A stretch of 64,000 bases of DNA from Rehmannia glutinosa (lineage: Eukaryota; Streptophyta; Magnoliopsida; Lamiales; Orobanchaceae): NCBI GenBank assembly GCA_016081115.2, contig CM071925.1, positions 16,776,748 through 16,840,747 of the forward strand, read 5' to 3'. Shown one piece after another: positions 1 through 11,634 of this stretch (position 1 is its first letter; every line of letters begins with the position of its first letter). The notes beneath the pieces were generated by a model that searched no databases, was not told the origin of the DNA, and was given only the letters and a program-made list of their open reading frames with translations. Position numbers and translations under genes: made by a program.

Positions 1-157
1 TTGAAATATTTTTGCTTATGAAGGGGTAATATGTAATACCTGTGGTTTTTTTTTGTTGATGTGAACACTTTCCTCATTAGTTTTCTGGACGCCTTTACCT
101 TAACTCCCATTTCTATTAAAATCCTTTCTTCGGTGCCTTGCTTTCGTTTTTTTCCAG

Positions 158-307
158 TGGCGGCCCATCACTCTACCCGACAACTACATTGAAGGTGCAT
201 TGCCCCAAGATCAACTTGCTCTTGCTGGCCTAACCGGCAATCACATTGCTGCAACAGCATTGAATCTGCTTGGTCGAACTCGTGATGCTCTTCTCTTAAT
301 GTGCTAG
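158..307 (+). CDS. DXS: 1-deoxy-D-xylulose-5-phosphate synthase, last exon (3' end only)
   Basis: This is the terminal coding exon of a plastid DXS, which makes 1-deoxy-D-xylulose 5-phosphate from pyruvate and glyceraldehyde 3-phosphate at the head of the MEP isoprenoid pathway. A pyrimidine-rich tract ends in an AG acceptor at 156-157. The open frame then runs 49 codons to TAG at 305-307. Diagnostic residues are WRPITLPDNYIEG, then DQLALAGL and the motif HIAATALNLLGR, which match the end of the transketolase C-terminal domain of plant DXS (from memory of the family, no search run). The ending ALLLMC looks more like class-2 (DXS2) than class-1 enzymes, which is an inference. The rest of the gene lies left of the window. 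There is no sign of decay, so this is probably the end of a live gene. Confidence 0.85.
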   Translation, partial: WRPITLPDNYIEGALPQDQLALAGLTGNHIAATALNLLGRTRDALLLMC

Positions 308-640
308 TATCTGATTCCCGTGTCGATAGTACCATTGAATAGGGTGAGACAAAGGAGAAAGAAATGTGGCGAATTATTTTTGAAGAGCTAGTTAGAGCAA
401 GGGTAACTTGTCACATATATTGCTTTTGTACAGGTTAATCAGTTAAATCGGTGCAATATTACAGAGAAATAACGAACAGTGAGTTCGAATCATGATGATG
501 AATCATCAGTCGTGGAAAAAACTCTATCCAACAGCATCAATGATGTAGACATCGATGGAGAACTCGAAACTGGCCATTAACAGAAACTCTCAAAAAACTG
601 TAATTTTCACGAATAAGACGATGCATAGATACTTATGAAA
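308..640 (+). other. probable 3' UTR and downstream flank of DXS
   Basis: AT-rich non-coding sequence directly after the DXS stop codon. No open frame of note is present. I could not fix the polyadenylation site. Confidence 0.4.
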
Positions 641-710
641 CGATGCATAGATACTTATGAAATAATGTATATATCTATAGGATATTACATAATTGAAAAT
701 ATGCAACAAA

Positions 711-1005
711 AATCAACTAAATATGCATTATCTGAAAACTATCTATACAACGTAAAAAAACTAATATGTAGTACAATATGCCCAACTATGCAAGGCATCA
801 TAAACTATGCAACAAAATCAACTAACTATGTATTATCTAGAAACTATCTATGCAGTGTGGAATAACTAAATATGTAGTACATTATGTAATATCCCGTTTT
901 CATAATTTCCAAAAGGCAACATCCCATTTTCATAACTAACTATGCATTAGATAGAAACTATTTATGCAGTATAGAATAACTAAATATGCAGTACATTATA
1001 TTCAA
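711..1005. repeat. three imperfect tandem copies, about 70-bp core
   Basis: A core beginning AACTAAATATGCATTATCT, followed by a GAAACTATCTATGCAGT-like block and a TATGTAGTACATTATG-like block, recurs at about 711, 816 and 932. The spacing is 105 and 116 bp. Copies differ by point changes. The frame at 635-865 is a by-product of this repeat. Confidence 0.7.
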
Positions 1006-1023
1006 CTAAGTCTTATTTTAAGG

Positions 1024-1044
1024 TTTAGGGTTTAGGGTTTAGGG
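1024..1044 (+). repeat. interstitial telomere-type repeat, (TTTAGGG)3
   Basis: Three perfect TTTAGGG units, the Arabidopsis-type telomere repeat, preceded by a degenerate TTTAAGG. It could be an interstitial telomeric seed or simply a telobox-like motif. Confidence 0.85.
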
Positions 1045-1414
1045 TGTCGTAAAACCGTCAACAAAAATAACTAAATATGCATTAATTAATATTTAATTAA
1101 GCAGTAGAAGAGCCCTAACTATACTGTAAAATAAAAAAAAATTGGAAAGAAAATTGCTTCCTTAATTAACGCCATGAAATCCGGCAGTTATAATCCCACC
1201 CCATAAAAATGGTTACAAAAAGTCAAACATACCAGAAAAAACCACTGGGGATAATTGATTTAAATTACAAAATTACAAAACTACCCTTAAAATCAGCAAA
1301 AATTAGGAAAAATATTAAAAAACTGAATTAATCACATCCCTTCATTTTTTAAGATTAAGGGGTAAGATGAGTCTACACTGTCTCACCTAGGGAGGGTGGT
1401 CTCATTTGAACCAA

Positions 1415-1417
<3 letters not shown>

Positions 1418-1460
<43 letters not shown>
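1418..1460. repeat. (AT)n microsatellite
   Basis: An uninterrupted alternating AT tract of 43 bp. Confidence 0.95.
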
Positions 1461-1462
<2 letters not shown>

Positions 1463-1719
1463 CATAAACACATGTCACATGCTTCTTCAGACATCATGAA
1501 GCAGCTTTCAGTTAAATTGTCGCACCACGAGATCTTGATATTACAATAGAAATCAATAACAACCACGTGAAGGGCTTCCCGGTGCATCCTGTGGTGTCCT
1601 TTCTAGCTTGAACTTTAATGCGAAAAATACTAAATAAATAGAAATACTTTAAAATATCTAAAAATACAGAAGATTAAAAACTTTACTTTATTCAAAAGGT
1701 TTGAGATGGAAATAAAATT

Positions 1720-2560
1720 TCTAGATGAGAAATAGGAGTAGGAGAACGAGCTATCGAGTCAGCTATCCCCTGGCTGTATCCAGCTTGGTTTGTAGTAGTA
1801 CCCGCTAACCTGCCAGCCAGTATTGACTCATTCTACCAGCTAATCCTCTTCGACTAACTCATTCCCATGGGATATGATATAGAGGAAGGAAGTCTACCCG
1901 GATAATGGGAATATTTTTAAAAGCAGGCCGATGTCAATGAAAAATAAATTCAATTGATAGAGTCAGATTCTTTAACAGCCAATTCTATAGATTCTCGAAC
2001 ACTGGCTAGGGATTCAGTTCCCTTTCTAGCATCGGTTACTAATTCAATTGGCTTGGATGAAAGGGATAGGGATGAAATTCATGTAGGGTGGTCGAAGAGT
2101 ACTGGAAAGTCAACAAAGGGAGCGACTTGAATTGGAGCTTGAAGCCCGTAGTAGTACCCCTTTGCGGGGCCAGCAGCCAAATCCGGCGTGTCAGCTTAGT
2201 TATCCTCATTAGGCCACTTACTTGATGTCTAGCTTCCCAACTGGTAGACGTTTCCTTTTCCCCCAAATCAATGAAGAAGGGAGACGTAAGTGGATTCTTT
2301 CGAAGAACCAGAAGTGAAGCGCTATGCCGGGGAGGGGGGACGGGAAAAGAAATGGCTCCGAAGAAAGAAATTGGGGTTCCCAATTCTCATCCTTCAGAGA
2401 CTACAAGTGTAATAGGAGCATCCATCGACAAAAGGCGAGATTCTCCGTAGCATGAAAATGCCTTCATCGACATCCATCTCGATCTACTAAGCCTTTTCCA
2501 GAACCTGGCAGCAAGACAGAACAACTGGGAGAAAGAGAGCATTCCCACTCAAGATCATAC
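1720..2560. other. possible nuclear insert of mitochondrial DNA (NUMT)
   Basis: This stretch is richer in GC than its flanks and has the texture of plant mitochondrial intergenic DNA: many GAAAGAAA and CTTTC runs, short G or C runs, and phrases such as AAGAAATTGGGGTTCCC and CCCCTTTGCGGGGCCAGC. No mitochondrial gene could be named. The small - frame at 2039-2383 matches nothing I know. The call rests on sequence style only. Confidence 0.4.
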
Positions 2561-3290
2561 TGAAAATAAAATGACATTCAATATTTAATAAACTAAAAAG
2601 TCAAATTTTGAAAACAAAAGAAATCAAGGACATGGGTTCCTGAGTCCCTGCGCCCCGCCATCTCTTTCATCTTCTGCTTTCTCAGCTGAAAAAATTTCAA
2701 CTAGTGGAATGAACTTAAACAAGTTCAACAAGTAATTTCGTGCATGAATACATACATGCATAGTGCGATAACTTAATATTTATAACTTCGAAAGATTTTA
2801 TATTTTCTTTACTTAAAAAACTTTCATCTTCATTACTTAATATTTTATCTTTCATTTCTTAAATCATTCTTAGGACGCGAGCTCACTTGGTGATACATTG
2901 TTCTAATCAGGGTCCCAATGAGCATTGTTATTTGGAACCCAGTCAACATATTCTACCAGTAGCATTTGCTTCCATTTGCTCGAAAACACATATTCATAAA
3001 CATAAACATTATCGATGTTAAAGACATAGTCGAACGCCCGACCCCCCATGTCCATTTCCCACTCACTCCAATATCATAGAACAATGTGCACCCATTTCTT
3101 TTGAAAAACATAATTAATATAAGCCTTAAAGCTTAAATTTAGTTAGTCTTCTCATGCTGTGAAATGTTATGACCATAAATTAACATAATGCATGAATTTA
3201 ATGTAACTTTAATTGAGTACGAGAAATTAAAGTAAGCGCATAACATAATAATTAATCACATGAGCTGGAAGAAATTAAGAAACAAAACCA
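2561..3290. other. AT-rich stretch without a recognisable gene
   Basis: No sustained open frame and no repeat that I could see. It may be flank or LTR material of the decayed copia element to its right. Confidence 0.4.
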
Positions 3291-3294
3291 TTCA

Positions 3295-3460
3295 TTCAAT
3301 TAATTAGGAAAAATTCTATGTTGAACTAATTAGGGAAAACTCTATGCTCAGTTAGTTAGGGGGAAATCCTATATTTAGTTAGTTAGGAAAAAACTTTATA
3401 TTCAACTAAATCTAACTAATTAGGAAAAATCTCATGTTCAACTAATTAGAGGAGACCCTA
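3295..3460. repeat. degenerate minisatellite, unit about 27 bp
   Basis: Five to six imperfect copies of a unit close to AACTAATTAGGAAAAATCT followed by TATGTTC. Copies have drifted by substitution and small indels. Confidence 0.65.
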
Positions 3461-6129
3461 AACCCTCATCATAATTGGTTTTAAAGTCCCATTGCAAGCA
3501 ATACGTAACTCCCAGTGGTGTGTTCTCACCTTAATTTTAGTAAAATAATCAACATATTTTATATAATCTAGCTAAAGAACAACCTAACTTTATACTTGTT
3601 AAAACATCTGCCTTTGTACATAAATTTGAAAGAAGTAAAAAGTTAATGTACTATCAACTTTATACTTGCTAGAAACCGTTAGCAAATATGGGTCAAAATA
3701 TAAATCACATATTTGCACATAAAGTATGGATTGAGCCCGTCTACAAGGTTTCTTTAGATCTTGGATTAAGCCTGTCTACAAGCCTTCTTTTCTTAAACCA
3801 CGAACATACACCATGCATCGATTGAACCATGATCCAGATCACGAACCATCTTTCTCGTTGGTGTAAATAACTACCAGAGTTATTTACTTGATTGTGCACA
3901 CCTTAAACCCTTGGAGAACCTTGGTGATGCTGCGAGAAAGAACGTAGAAAGATATTATAGGAGAGAGATTTATGATATCGTAGGAGAGGTCTAATAATCT
4001 CTTCTACTAATAATATAGGGAGAGATATGAAAAGATATATCTCAATCCCTATTTAAATTGGATCTTGCCATATTAGATGCAATCCCCAAGATACATGCTA
4101 ATCAATTGGATCCCCAATATCTTTCCCAAAATAAAAGATATGGATGAAATATCTAATATTATCCACTCATACATATCTGATCCGACTCATTCGAATCACA
4201 TTCTAATATTCTCATCTCACGTCCCATCTTTCATACAGGGAATAAGGCGTGCGATCAAGCGAGAAATAATAGGCGAGGAGAGTTATATTAAGTCATCACC
4301 AAACTAACATAACCCTTCAACTCAATAACTCGTTGTGTAGCCCAAACCAAATGGTCGCACCCAGTCAAACATCTCTAGATCCCTCAATGAAATAAATATA
4401 GCATGCTCGACTCACTCAAATATGTTTCTATATTCATGACTAGTCTAACACATTTTTACATAGTCTCCCAGACTATAAATTATAGAACATAAGTGCGTTA
4501 CCAATTTAGTTCTTCCTCGGCCCCACATGCCAGTTAGCTTGGTCTTGACAGCTTTCCTAGACATGCTCCGATAGACCGAATCACACATGGCCCATGGATA
4601 CATGCTAAAGTAGTGTCATCAAGCTTACACCTCATGACATGGTCCTGAGTCCCAAAGGGTACAAGATAATAATAAGGGTTCACATAGTGACGAAGTAGGG
4701 ACCCATTCAGTCACTTTCCCATAGGCGGTCGACTCAAATCACATGTAGTATGAAGACATGCTATTATGGAGCTCCCACTTAATTTAGCCATGTCTCGCTC
4801 TAAACATCATACAAGTCTTAGTCCAACCGCTATTCAAGCACCTGACTCGTGTACTACTCGTAGTCACTCTCAAAGTGTTATACGATAGTTTGCACATTCG
4901 GCTACAAACAGAAATTTATGAAGTTTGGACATACTTCATAATCATTCAACTCGGATCTCATTTTATCCTCTAGCTAAGACGACTATTAATTATACTTATT
5001 AACCTTCCTCATTGATCTTGTGTGAAGGCGATCATTCGCAAACCTCCTTGTACGACACAATCTTTGAAGTCTCATACTGCATGCTCTCTTAGCGACATGG
5101 CGATTGCCCGTGTGAGAAGGCCAATCAAAGCCTGGTGACAATTCACAAATTCAGTACCAAACACATAATGAGATTCTAACATATCTCATTAATCACAATA
5201 TGTTTTCACAGGCCACATAATCAATTCAACTTAATCTCTAATGACTCACATGCCTTTGGAGCATATCTCTAAACAAAGGCTCATATAAGGATCAGTGCCC
5301 ACACCGCTCGTAGAAGTATGCCTAAGAATAATTTAATTATGTGCAAAACTCTCAAGTAAAGTAATGCCTCGAGTAAGTATGTTTGCCTTACCAGCATTGT
5401 TTGGCGCCCAAACCATACATTAAAGTGGTTTTACTATCACAACGACGACAAAATATCTCATGAATATGCGCATTACGCGCATTGTTTTGCGATGCCAAAT
5501 TTGCCTCAAGCAAATTATAAACCGATCTATTAATATATCTAAGTTTCCACATGTAGGCATCATTATAGGGCATGGATCACTTCGAGATCCACTCACCAAC
5601 TTCATTGCTAAGTACAAGATTATTTTAGTACGCACATAACGCACATCAAACATTCGACAGTGCTTGCATAAACTAGCTAACATTTCTTTTATTCTTCCTA
5701 AGACATCGTTTCTTGACTAAGAACATGATCTTTGACCATTGAGTGTAAAGACAGCTACCACTGAGTGGTGATAACTCCTTGTTTTTTGCAGTCATCACGT
5801 TGTTGCCATATGCAATGATATACAACTCTTGACATTTGTTCAATGACTTATTTGACCATCGTAGGCCTACAAAAATGATAGCTCAATGAAATCATTAATA
5901 TAACTTCTTGATCAGCAATCAATGCGTTCTTACACCACTTCTTGAATTCATCGGGTGATCCACATAGATCTCATGATTCAATTTTCACTTAAGTATGTCA
6001 ACATCAATCATCCATAACAAACCTAGACGAAAGTGGTAATAATAGATGACATATCAAGCGAACTGAGGCAATATCACCACCTATAGAGAACATCTAAAAA
6101 AATTACGCTCTTCTAACAAGCGTAAATAT

Positions 6130-6300
6130 TTCTCCCTTAGTCAAGCTACACACATGTCAATTAACCCATCTATATTACACTTGACCCACTGAAACCACAT
6201 GTTTCAGATGGCCTTGCACCTAGACAAAAGATCAACAAGCTCTTAGACTTTGTTCTTAATCATTGGGCTCATCTTTTTCTTCACAATATCCACTTTGGGC
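6130..6300 (-). pseudogene. copia reverse transcriptase, N-terminal remnant
   Basis: The - strand translation, with several stops, reads MIKNKV-stop-ELVDLLSRCKAI and then a WFQWVKCNIDGLID-like segment. Copia RT starts with a very similar pattern (a KNxTWELVxLP block, then GCKWVxKxKxxxDGSIxRYKARLVAKG). Without a search this is pattern recognition, but residue order and spacing fit well. The frame is dead. Confidence 0.6.
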
Positions 6301-7971
6301 ATCAAGTGAAGTCACATGTTCTATCGACTCGTCAATACCCATAAAAGTAATTGTGAAGGATGCCCACTCAATCTCGTATAGATGATGGGGAATATTTCAT
6401 ACACTACTAGAAAAACTAGTTTTTGCAATGACTTTTTGTCATTGCAAAAGGTCACAAGTCGTCGCAAATACTACTTTTGCAACGCTAAATCGTTGCAAAA
6501 AAGTCGCCTCGATTACTGCGACGCAAAAAAACTTTTTTGAGATGATAGAGTAGTCGTTGCAAAAGACTTATACTATTTGTGACGTTTCTGTTGTTGCAAA
6601 TAAGTCTTCCCTGGTTACTATTTTTTATTATTTTTTGCAACGACTTGTCGTTGCAAATACTCCTTTTTTTTAAAAAAAAAATTATTGGTTTACATTATTT
6701 TTAAACCTGTTATCTCTGGGGAACAATCAAAGAATCGGTCTAATCTTGCTCACCGCTGGAATAATATGTAACAACCCGTTAAGTGTTTCTAGTGTCACCT
6801 ACAGACCAAAAAATAAAGGAAACACATCACAATAATGGGAATTTTTTTCTAAACTAGTAGATAAAATCTGCAGATTCATCAAGCTCTAATTTTGTTCATA
6901 GCAGATAAAATATGCAATATTCATCAAGCCCTAATTTCGCGGGGCTAGCAAAAAAAAATCGTAAGTAAAGTATTATATAATCACATGAATATCTAAGAGT
7001 AAATCTGAACATTTATTATAAAAAATAACAAATAGCATGCAACTCACAGCTAAAAACCGGAATTCATGCTCCCTTTCAATGAAAGACCGTATCTGAGATC
7101 AGAAGGCAATTACCCCAACTTAAAATCATTTTATCAAGTTCAAATATGAATTATAATAGCAAATAGATTATTTTATACCTCTAATCTCAGTGTCTGAAAT
7201 GTGGTAACCAAAAGACTTTCACCTTCACATGGTTGATGGCTCCAAACTCCATTCCATTCCCATTGAGCAATGACCCCATTGAGCAATTTCCTAGCTAACC
7301 ACTCCATTCCAACGTAGTGAACTCATAAAAAAACAATATAACACCTCTTTGAGTTTACACTTTTCCTGGCCTCAACCTTTGTTTATCTTTGTGCAAGTCT
7401 ACAAGACAATCAAGGCTTTTATAGAAATAAATGCAAAAAGTCTCAAGCAACTAGCATATGATTAGGTATAGTTACCTATGAAACCAATCACACAAATAAT
7501 AAAAGTCAAGATAACTTGAACTATGTATACACACACACACACATTAGACATATAAACACACAAAAGGTTAACCAACTAAAGTGGTCAAAGTGTGTTGACA
7601 TACAACCATGTGTCTTTAATGATAAAATGGCAATTATAGTATAAAACCATATTTTTTGCATGATCAGATGGTTATCATAACATTCATAAGTCAGTTCACA
7701 CTCTAGATAATTACATAATCACAATCAATTTCTTGTAGTATGCATTTTTCCTGCAACCATATTCTGTATAATCTCTTCTACAGTAATAAGATCCACACTA
7801 TAGAAATCATCACATATAATCTCTTCTACAGTAATAAGATCAATTACTAGTGAAGCATTTTCAAAAGTCTCAGACAATCCCATAATTTATAAGAAATCAT
7901 CACATATAACTAAAAAAACATGAATAAATAGCATCATATTCAGATAAAGAATCATTAATCTCTGTTTTCCT

Positions 7972-8650
7972 TCAAGAACGGAAGACCATGTACCTAGAAC
8001 CACTTTCTAGGAAAGGCACCACCCCAGAATATGATGGAGCATTTTTGAGCTCGTCTCGTCTATCATTCCACTCAATCCAACCTACAGTTAAGATCAAAGA
8101 ATAGATATAAGCTAACAATAATTTATCAATTTCTTCATCCAAAATTATAAGCAAAGTCAAATGAGAACTTTCTCTCTCTGAGTATTTATATATATAAAGA
8201 TAAGCTCACAATAATTTATTCCTCAACCAAATAAAATTTTGCTTTTTAACAGGGCTGGGACTAGAAGGCAAAAGCACACAAATCTATAGATTGACGCGTT
8301 CCTGTCTTAAGGATGTCGTTAGTGATTAGTCTGGATATTGAAAAATGCAAAAGTCAACCAGTGCAAAAGAAAAAGAAGCTGAGAAATAGAAGCAAACACC
8401 TATTTTAAGGTATATGTTCTACCACTTGATGAATAACATAAGCTTGGGTATCTGCAGCCTGTTGCCATGGTTGAGTGCCAAGTCTATCTTCTCATACAAT
8501 TTCTAAAAACATAATTAAATAATTTTAGCAAATGAGTTCAATTAGAACTATCTTTCTCACACAAGCTCACAAGAGTAGATAAAACACTCAAACAACATAG
8601 TAATCAAATTACCAGAATTGGATTCTTCAAAGAGCTCTGAACCCTTGAGA
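7972..8650 (-). other. exon-like pieces inside the CACTA element (possible captured gene)
   Basis: On the - strand, a pyrimidine-rich tract and AG near 8085 precede an open segment reading GWIEWNDRRDELKNAPSYSG and then VVPFLESGSRYMVF. Another open segment near 8650-8614 reads HGNEYVLKGSELFEE and is followed by a GT (GTAATTTG). I do not recognise the protein. These are only candidates for fragments of a captured host gene; coding potential is unproven. Confidence 0.3.
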
Positions 8651-9299
8651 ACATATTCATTCCCATGAGTTGGAAGGATTAAATCATCATTGCAAAGATC
8701 ATGTCATACAAATCCATTCTTATAGCTCATCCACCCACAAATTAACCCCTCAAAATATATAGCATTTACTAACATAGCCAAAATATAAAGAAATAAAAAT
8801 CAATGGGCTATTTTCACCTCTTGCAAGACCAAGAATACACCAAAGTCATGCCTCTGCCCCTCAAAACATTAAGCCTGTCAATCACATATTCAAGACAAAC
8901 AAAATATGCAAATTTCAAGAACATTCCAAACCAAATAATTTGCACTTATTAAATACATATAATTGACCTGTCTATTTGTTACCCCTCAAGCAAAGGCCAT
9001 CAGAGGAAGAAAGGGGAACTTCCATGAAATAATATTAAATCAATAAGACAAACAGGATTTCTGAACCAATTCTAGAAAAACCGCAGGGAGCCAGCCTAAC
9101 TAACCTAAATTTTACACAAATAGGATTCAATAAAACCATCTACATCACATCCTATAACTTATAAATACATAAACCGTTTCTACTTTCATCAAAATTGTAA
9201 AGAAATTATAATTAGCAAGGCAAATTAAGATTTCTAGCATGACTCATTCCCAAAAGCAACGTGAAAAAGAATAGTGCAATTGAAGCTCAATAATACCTA

Positions 9300-9580
9300 A
9301 ATTCGAGCAGTGTTAGCTGGATTGTTGGGCGGCGAGTGGACAAACGGATTGGACGTGAACAGTTTGGCGTCAAATAGGCGGGGTGATGCATCGAACGCCA
9401 ACGAACGTGGCTGGTTACGGCGGCAGACAATAGGAAGATAGGGAGAGGGGGGAAAACCTAGAATACGAGGAGTGTCTGCGACAACAAATGGCAGTGGTGG
9501 TGGTGGAGGCGGCGACGGCTGGGGAAGATTGGCGGGGAAGGATGGAGAGAGATTGGGGATTATGCGCTGATGAGGAAGAG
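9300..9580 (-). other. GC-rich block in the CACTA element, possible captured first exon
   Basis: A markedly GC-rich, low-complexity (proline/serine-like) block in an AT-rich element. Read on the - strand it has an open frame ending in CGAATTTAG and then GTATTATTG, which resembles a splice donor. This looks like a 5' UTR or first exon taken from a host gene. No homolog is recognised. Confidence 0.3.
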
Positions 9581-9953
9581 CATTCGCGGGAGTTTTAATT
9601 TAGATAGATTTTCGCTGATTATGTTTTTCCAAATAACACAATATTAGCAACGAAAATATTTAGCAACGATTTTGTCGCCGTTAATACTCATATTTTGTGA
9701 TAACAAGACCTCGTCCCAAATAATATAGTCTCAAAAAATCCTTTTTCTAGTAGTGATATTCACTCCATCTTACTCATATAATTTGAGAGTCCTTTAAATA
9801 TGAGATACTAGCTCCCACTTACTTAGGGTCACTCCCACTATTCCAACGATTACTATATGAGTTTAAAATAAATATCCTCGCTAGAGAAATAAGCGCCTTT
9901 TAAGGATCTTGCAACTTGCATAGTTTTAAGATCTCTTTTGACCTCACATATGC

Positions 9954-10160
9954 TCAAGAAATTCCCTTAAGGGAAAAACTAAATCGTGTGACTTGATTCT
10001 CCACTTGAGAATGGATATTCTCGAACTTATATAGGCACTGGCCCACTAATTTGGTTTTGTTACCAAATTTAAGCTCATACAAGGTTGAAGAATCACTTGG
10101 AGACACATATTTTATGATGTAGGCAACAATCAAGATTGTATCTCCACAAATAAAACACAA
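9954..10160 (-). pseudogene. copia integrase C-terminal remnant
   Basis: The 68-codon - frame includes IVAYIIKYVSPSDSSTLYEL and then KFGNKT. This matches the plant copia segment that follows the integrase core (AYxLNRVPSKSVxxTPYELWxGxKP). The usual TPYELW motif is eroded to TLYELK. It lies immediately right of the CACTA insertion, with RT remnants on the other side, as the element order predicts. Confidence 0.65.
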
Positions 10161-10169
10161 ATCAATTGC

Positions 10170-11280
10170 GCCATTATAAATCCAACCATTTTGAAATGAT
10201 TTTCACTTTTTCGCAAGCTCATGTAGTTGCAAAGTGTTTAGAACCATCATTCAACTTGCAACTCTATTTTCCTCAATTGTGTGTCCAAACTAATTAAACA
10301 CGCAATTCCCGCTCCTTATTAACACATCTCCATTTGTTAAGAATCGCTCAAAGCAATTTGGCGCTTCTAACTAATGAGAGTGGGATGTACTAACTTATAG
10401 CATAGATAACAATGAAGGAAAATATAATACGTTAATTTTGTGCGTCACACTCATAAGTCTGCACTCAATTTAGTGGACTTAGCTTTAAAGGAAAAGTAGA
10501 CATCTTTCATTCTTCCAACAACCTTATCCCGCTGAAAATAATTATGCAGAGGGAGATTGACCTTAGCGAGTTAGACAATAAAGCCTATTCGAGCTAATAC
10601 AGTCATCCTCCTAACCTTGAGTGCCACAATATCAATAGAAGACCTAAAAGAAATATTATCTTAAGCAAATCGCATCACAAAGAACAAATAGACAAAAAAT
10701 TTCCCTCAACAAATATCTTACAAGTGCATTTATCCGAATAAGACTACATCGACACATCAAGTTGCTCACATCAATTGTTGAGCTTGAGGTGACTCTCTTT
10801 AGCCTCATCTTTGCGCTATATAGTTGCACAAATTGATAATAGTCAGACACATTTGCTCAATCTCAATCACATGCTAAGTCAACCAATATCTACAATCCAC
10901 CGATGGAGAGATTTGGAAACATTAACGAAAATATAAGAGAGCAATTAAATAGTCAAACTTCATCTCAGTACAATTACGAGCGAAGTTTCCAATCTCATAA
11001 ATGCACTTAATATTTGTTGACACTTAATTGCTTCATTTAATAAGGTGACACGTTTAGTCACTTTATGAATCAATTTATAGTTCTAGTTTTAGATTTTTCT
11101 CTCATCAAGCTGCATTATGCTTCGTCCAACATTCACCCGAGTTGGTTTATGTTGGTCAGCATAAGTGACAAATGCACTTACTTGTGTGTTTCTCAACCTT
11201 TTATAATCAGCCTCTAAGTAAGAGATTGTCGTCATCAATAACACAAGCTTATAATATCCTTAATTCAACTCAAATACCGG
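10170..11280. other. gag-side remainder of the decayed copia element
   Basis: No domain can be named. Short - frames (for example 10656-10850) lie where gag, protease and the integrase N-terminus would be expected. Many stops. Confidence 0.35.
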
Positions 11281-11344
11281 ATCTGGATAACTAAAGATTT
11301 TAACCTCGTTGACTTAGAGTGATCTGCCCTAAAAACAGCATCAT

Positions 11345-11364
11345 TTTGGCATCGTCTGTGGGAA
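11345..11364 (+). promoter_or_regulatory. primer binding site region of the Tat-type element
   Basis: TTTGGCATCGTCTGTGGGAA resembles the Tat consensus TTTGGCGCCGTCTGTGGGAA, with GC to AT decay at the centre. It marks the end of the residual 5' LTR. Confidence 0.65.
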
Positions 11365-11634
11365 AAAGCCAAAGTACATAAAGATGCAGACTTGATCGCA
11401 AGCATATGAAGTCGGATCTCAAACTACAGGTCGTGGAGCCATAGACCAGCGAGAAGAAAGACCGCCCGGACTGCATGGAGCCAACTCTCCTTATCCTGGA
11501 GGAGTCCTCCCCCTCATCTGTTTGCAAGAGGGGTGATGCCCCCTCCTCTTGGGGGGGGGGCTCCGCCCGCTGAAGAAATTCGTCTGTCCTGAGAAGCCCT
11601 CTAGGCTCTCCTGGATGAAGCTTCTTGGAACACC

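Larger units (their letters stand above)
6402..9755. mobile_element. CACTA (En/Spm) DNA transposon, non-autonomous, 3354 bp
   Basis: The left end is CACTACTAGAAAAA (6402-6415). The right end is its exact inverse, TTTTTCTAGTAGTG (9742-9755). Both ends are flanked by the 3-bp target duplication ATA (6399-6401 and 9756-9758), as known for CACTA elements. Subterminal motifs related to TTGCAACGA and its complement TCGTTGCAA are dense at 6420-6660 and recur as AGCAACGA near 9645-9690. They are probably transposase-binding subterminal repeats. No transposase frame is visible, so it would need help in trans. It sits inside the decayed copia element and is therefore younger than it. Confidence 0.93.
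3500..11280 (-). mobile_element. heavily decayed Ty1/copia retrotransposon, split by a CACTA element
   Basis: Two protein remnants on the - strand place a copia element here: integrase C-terminal sequence at 9954-10160 and reverse-transcriptase N-terminal sequence at about 6130-6300. That is the INT-then-RT order of Ty1/copia read leftwards. Removing the CACTA insertion (6402-9755) makes the flanks continuous. The sequence left of the RT should hold the rest of RT/RNase H, the 3' UTR and a 3' LTR. I could not delimit LTRs, so the ends are approximate. The right end is fixed only by the start of Tat-element sequence near 11280. Stops and frameshifts occur throughout and it cannot be active. 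Confidence 0.6.

Noticed and set aside
2039..2383. - strand 114-codon frame as a mitochondrial gene
   Set aside because: Inside the mitochondrial-looking block, but it matches no mitochondrial protein that I recognise.
4077..4307. + strand 76-codon frame
   Set aside because: No homology, wrong strand for the surrounding copia remnant, chance length in AT-rich DNA.
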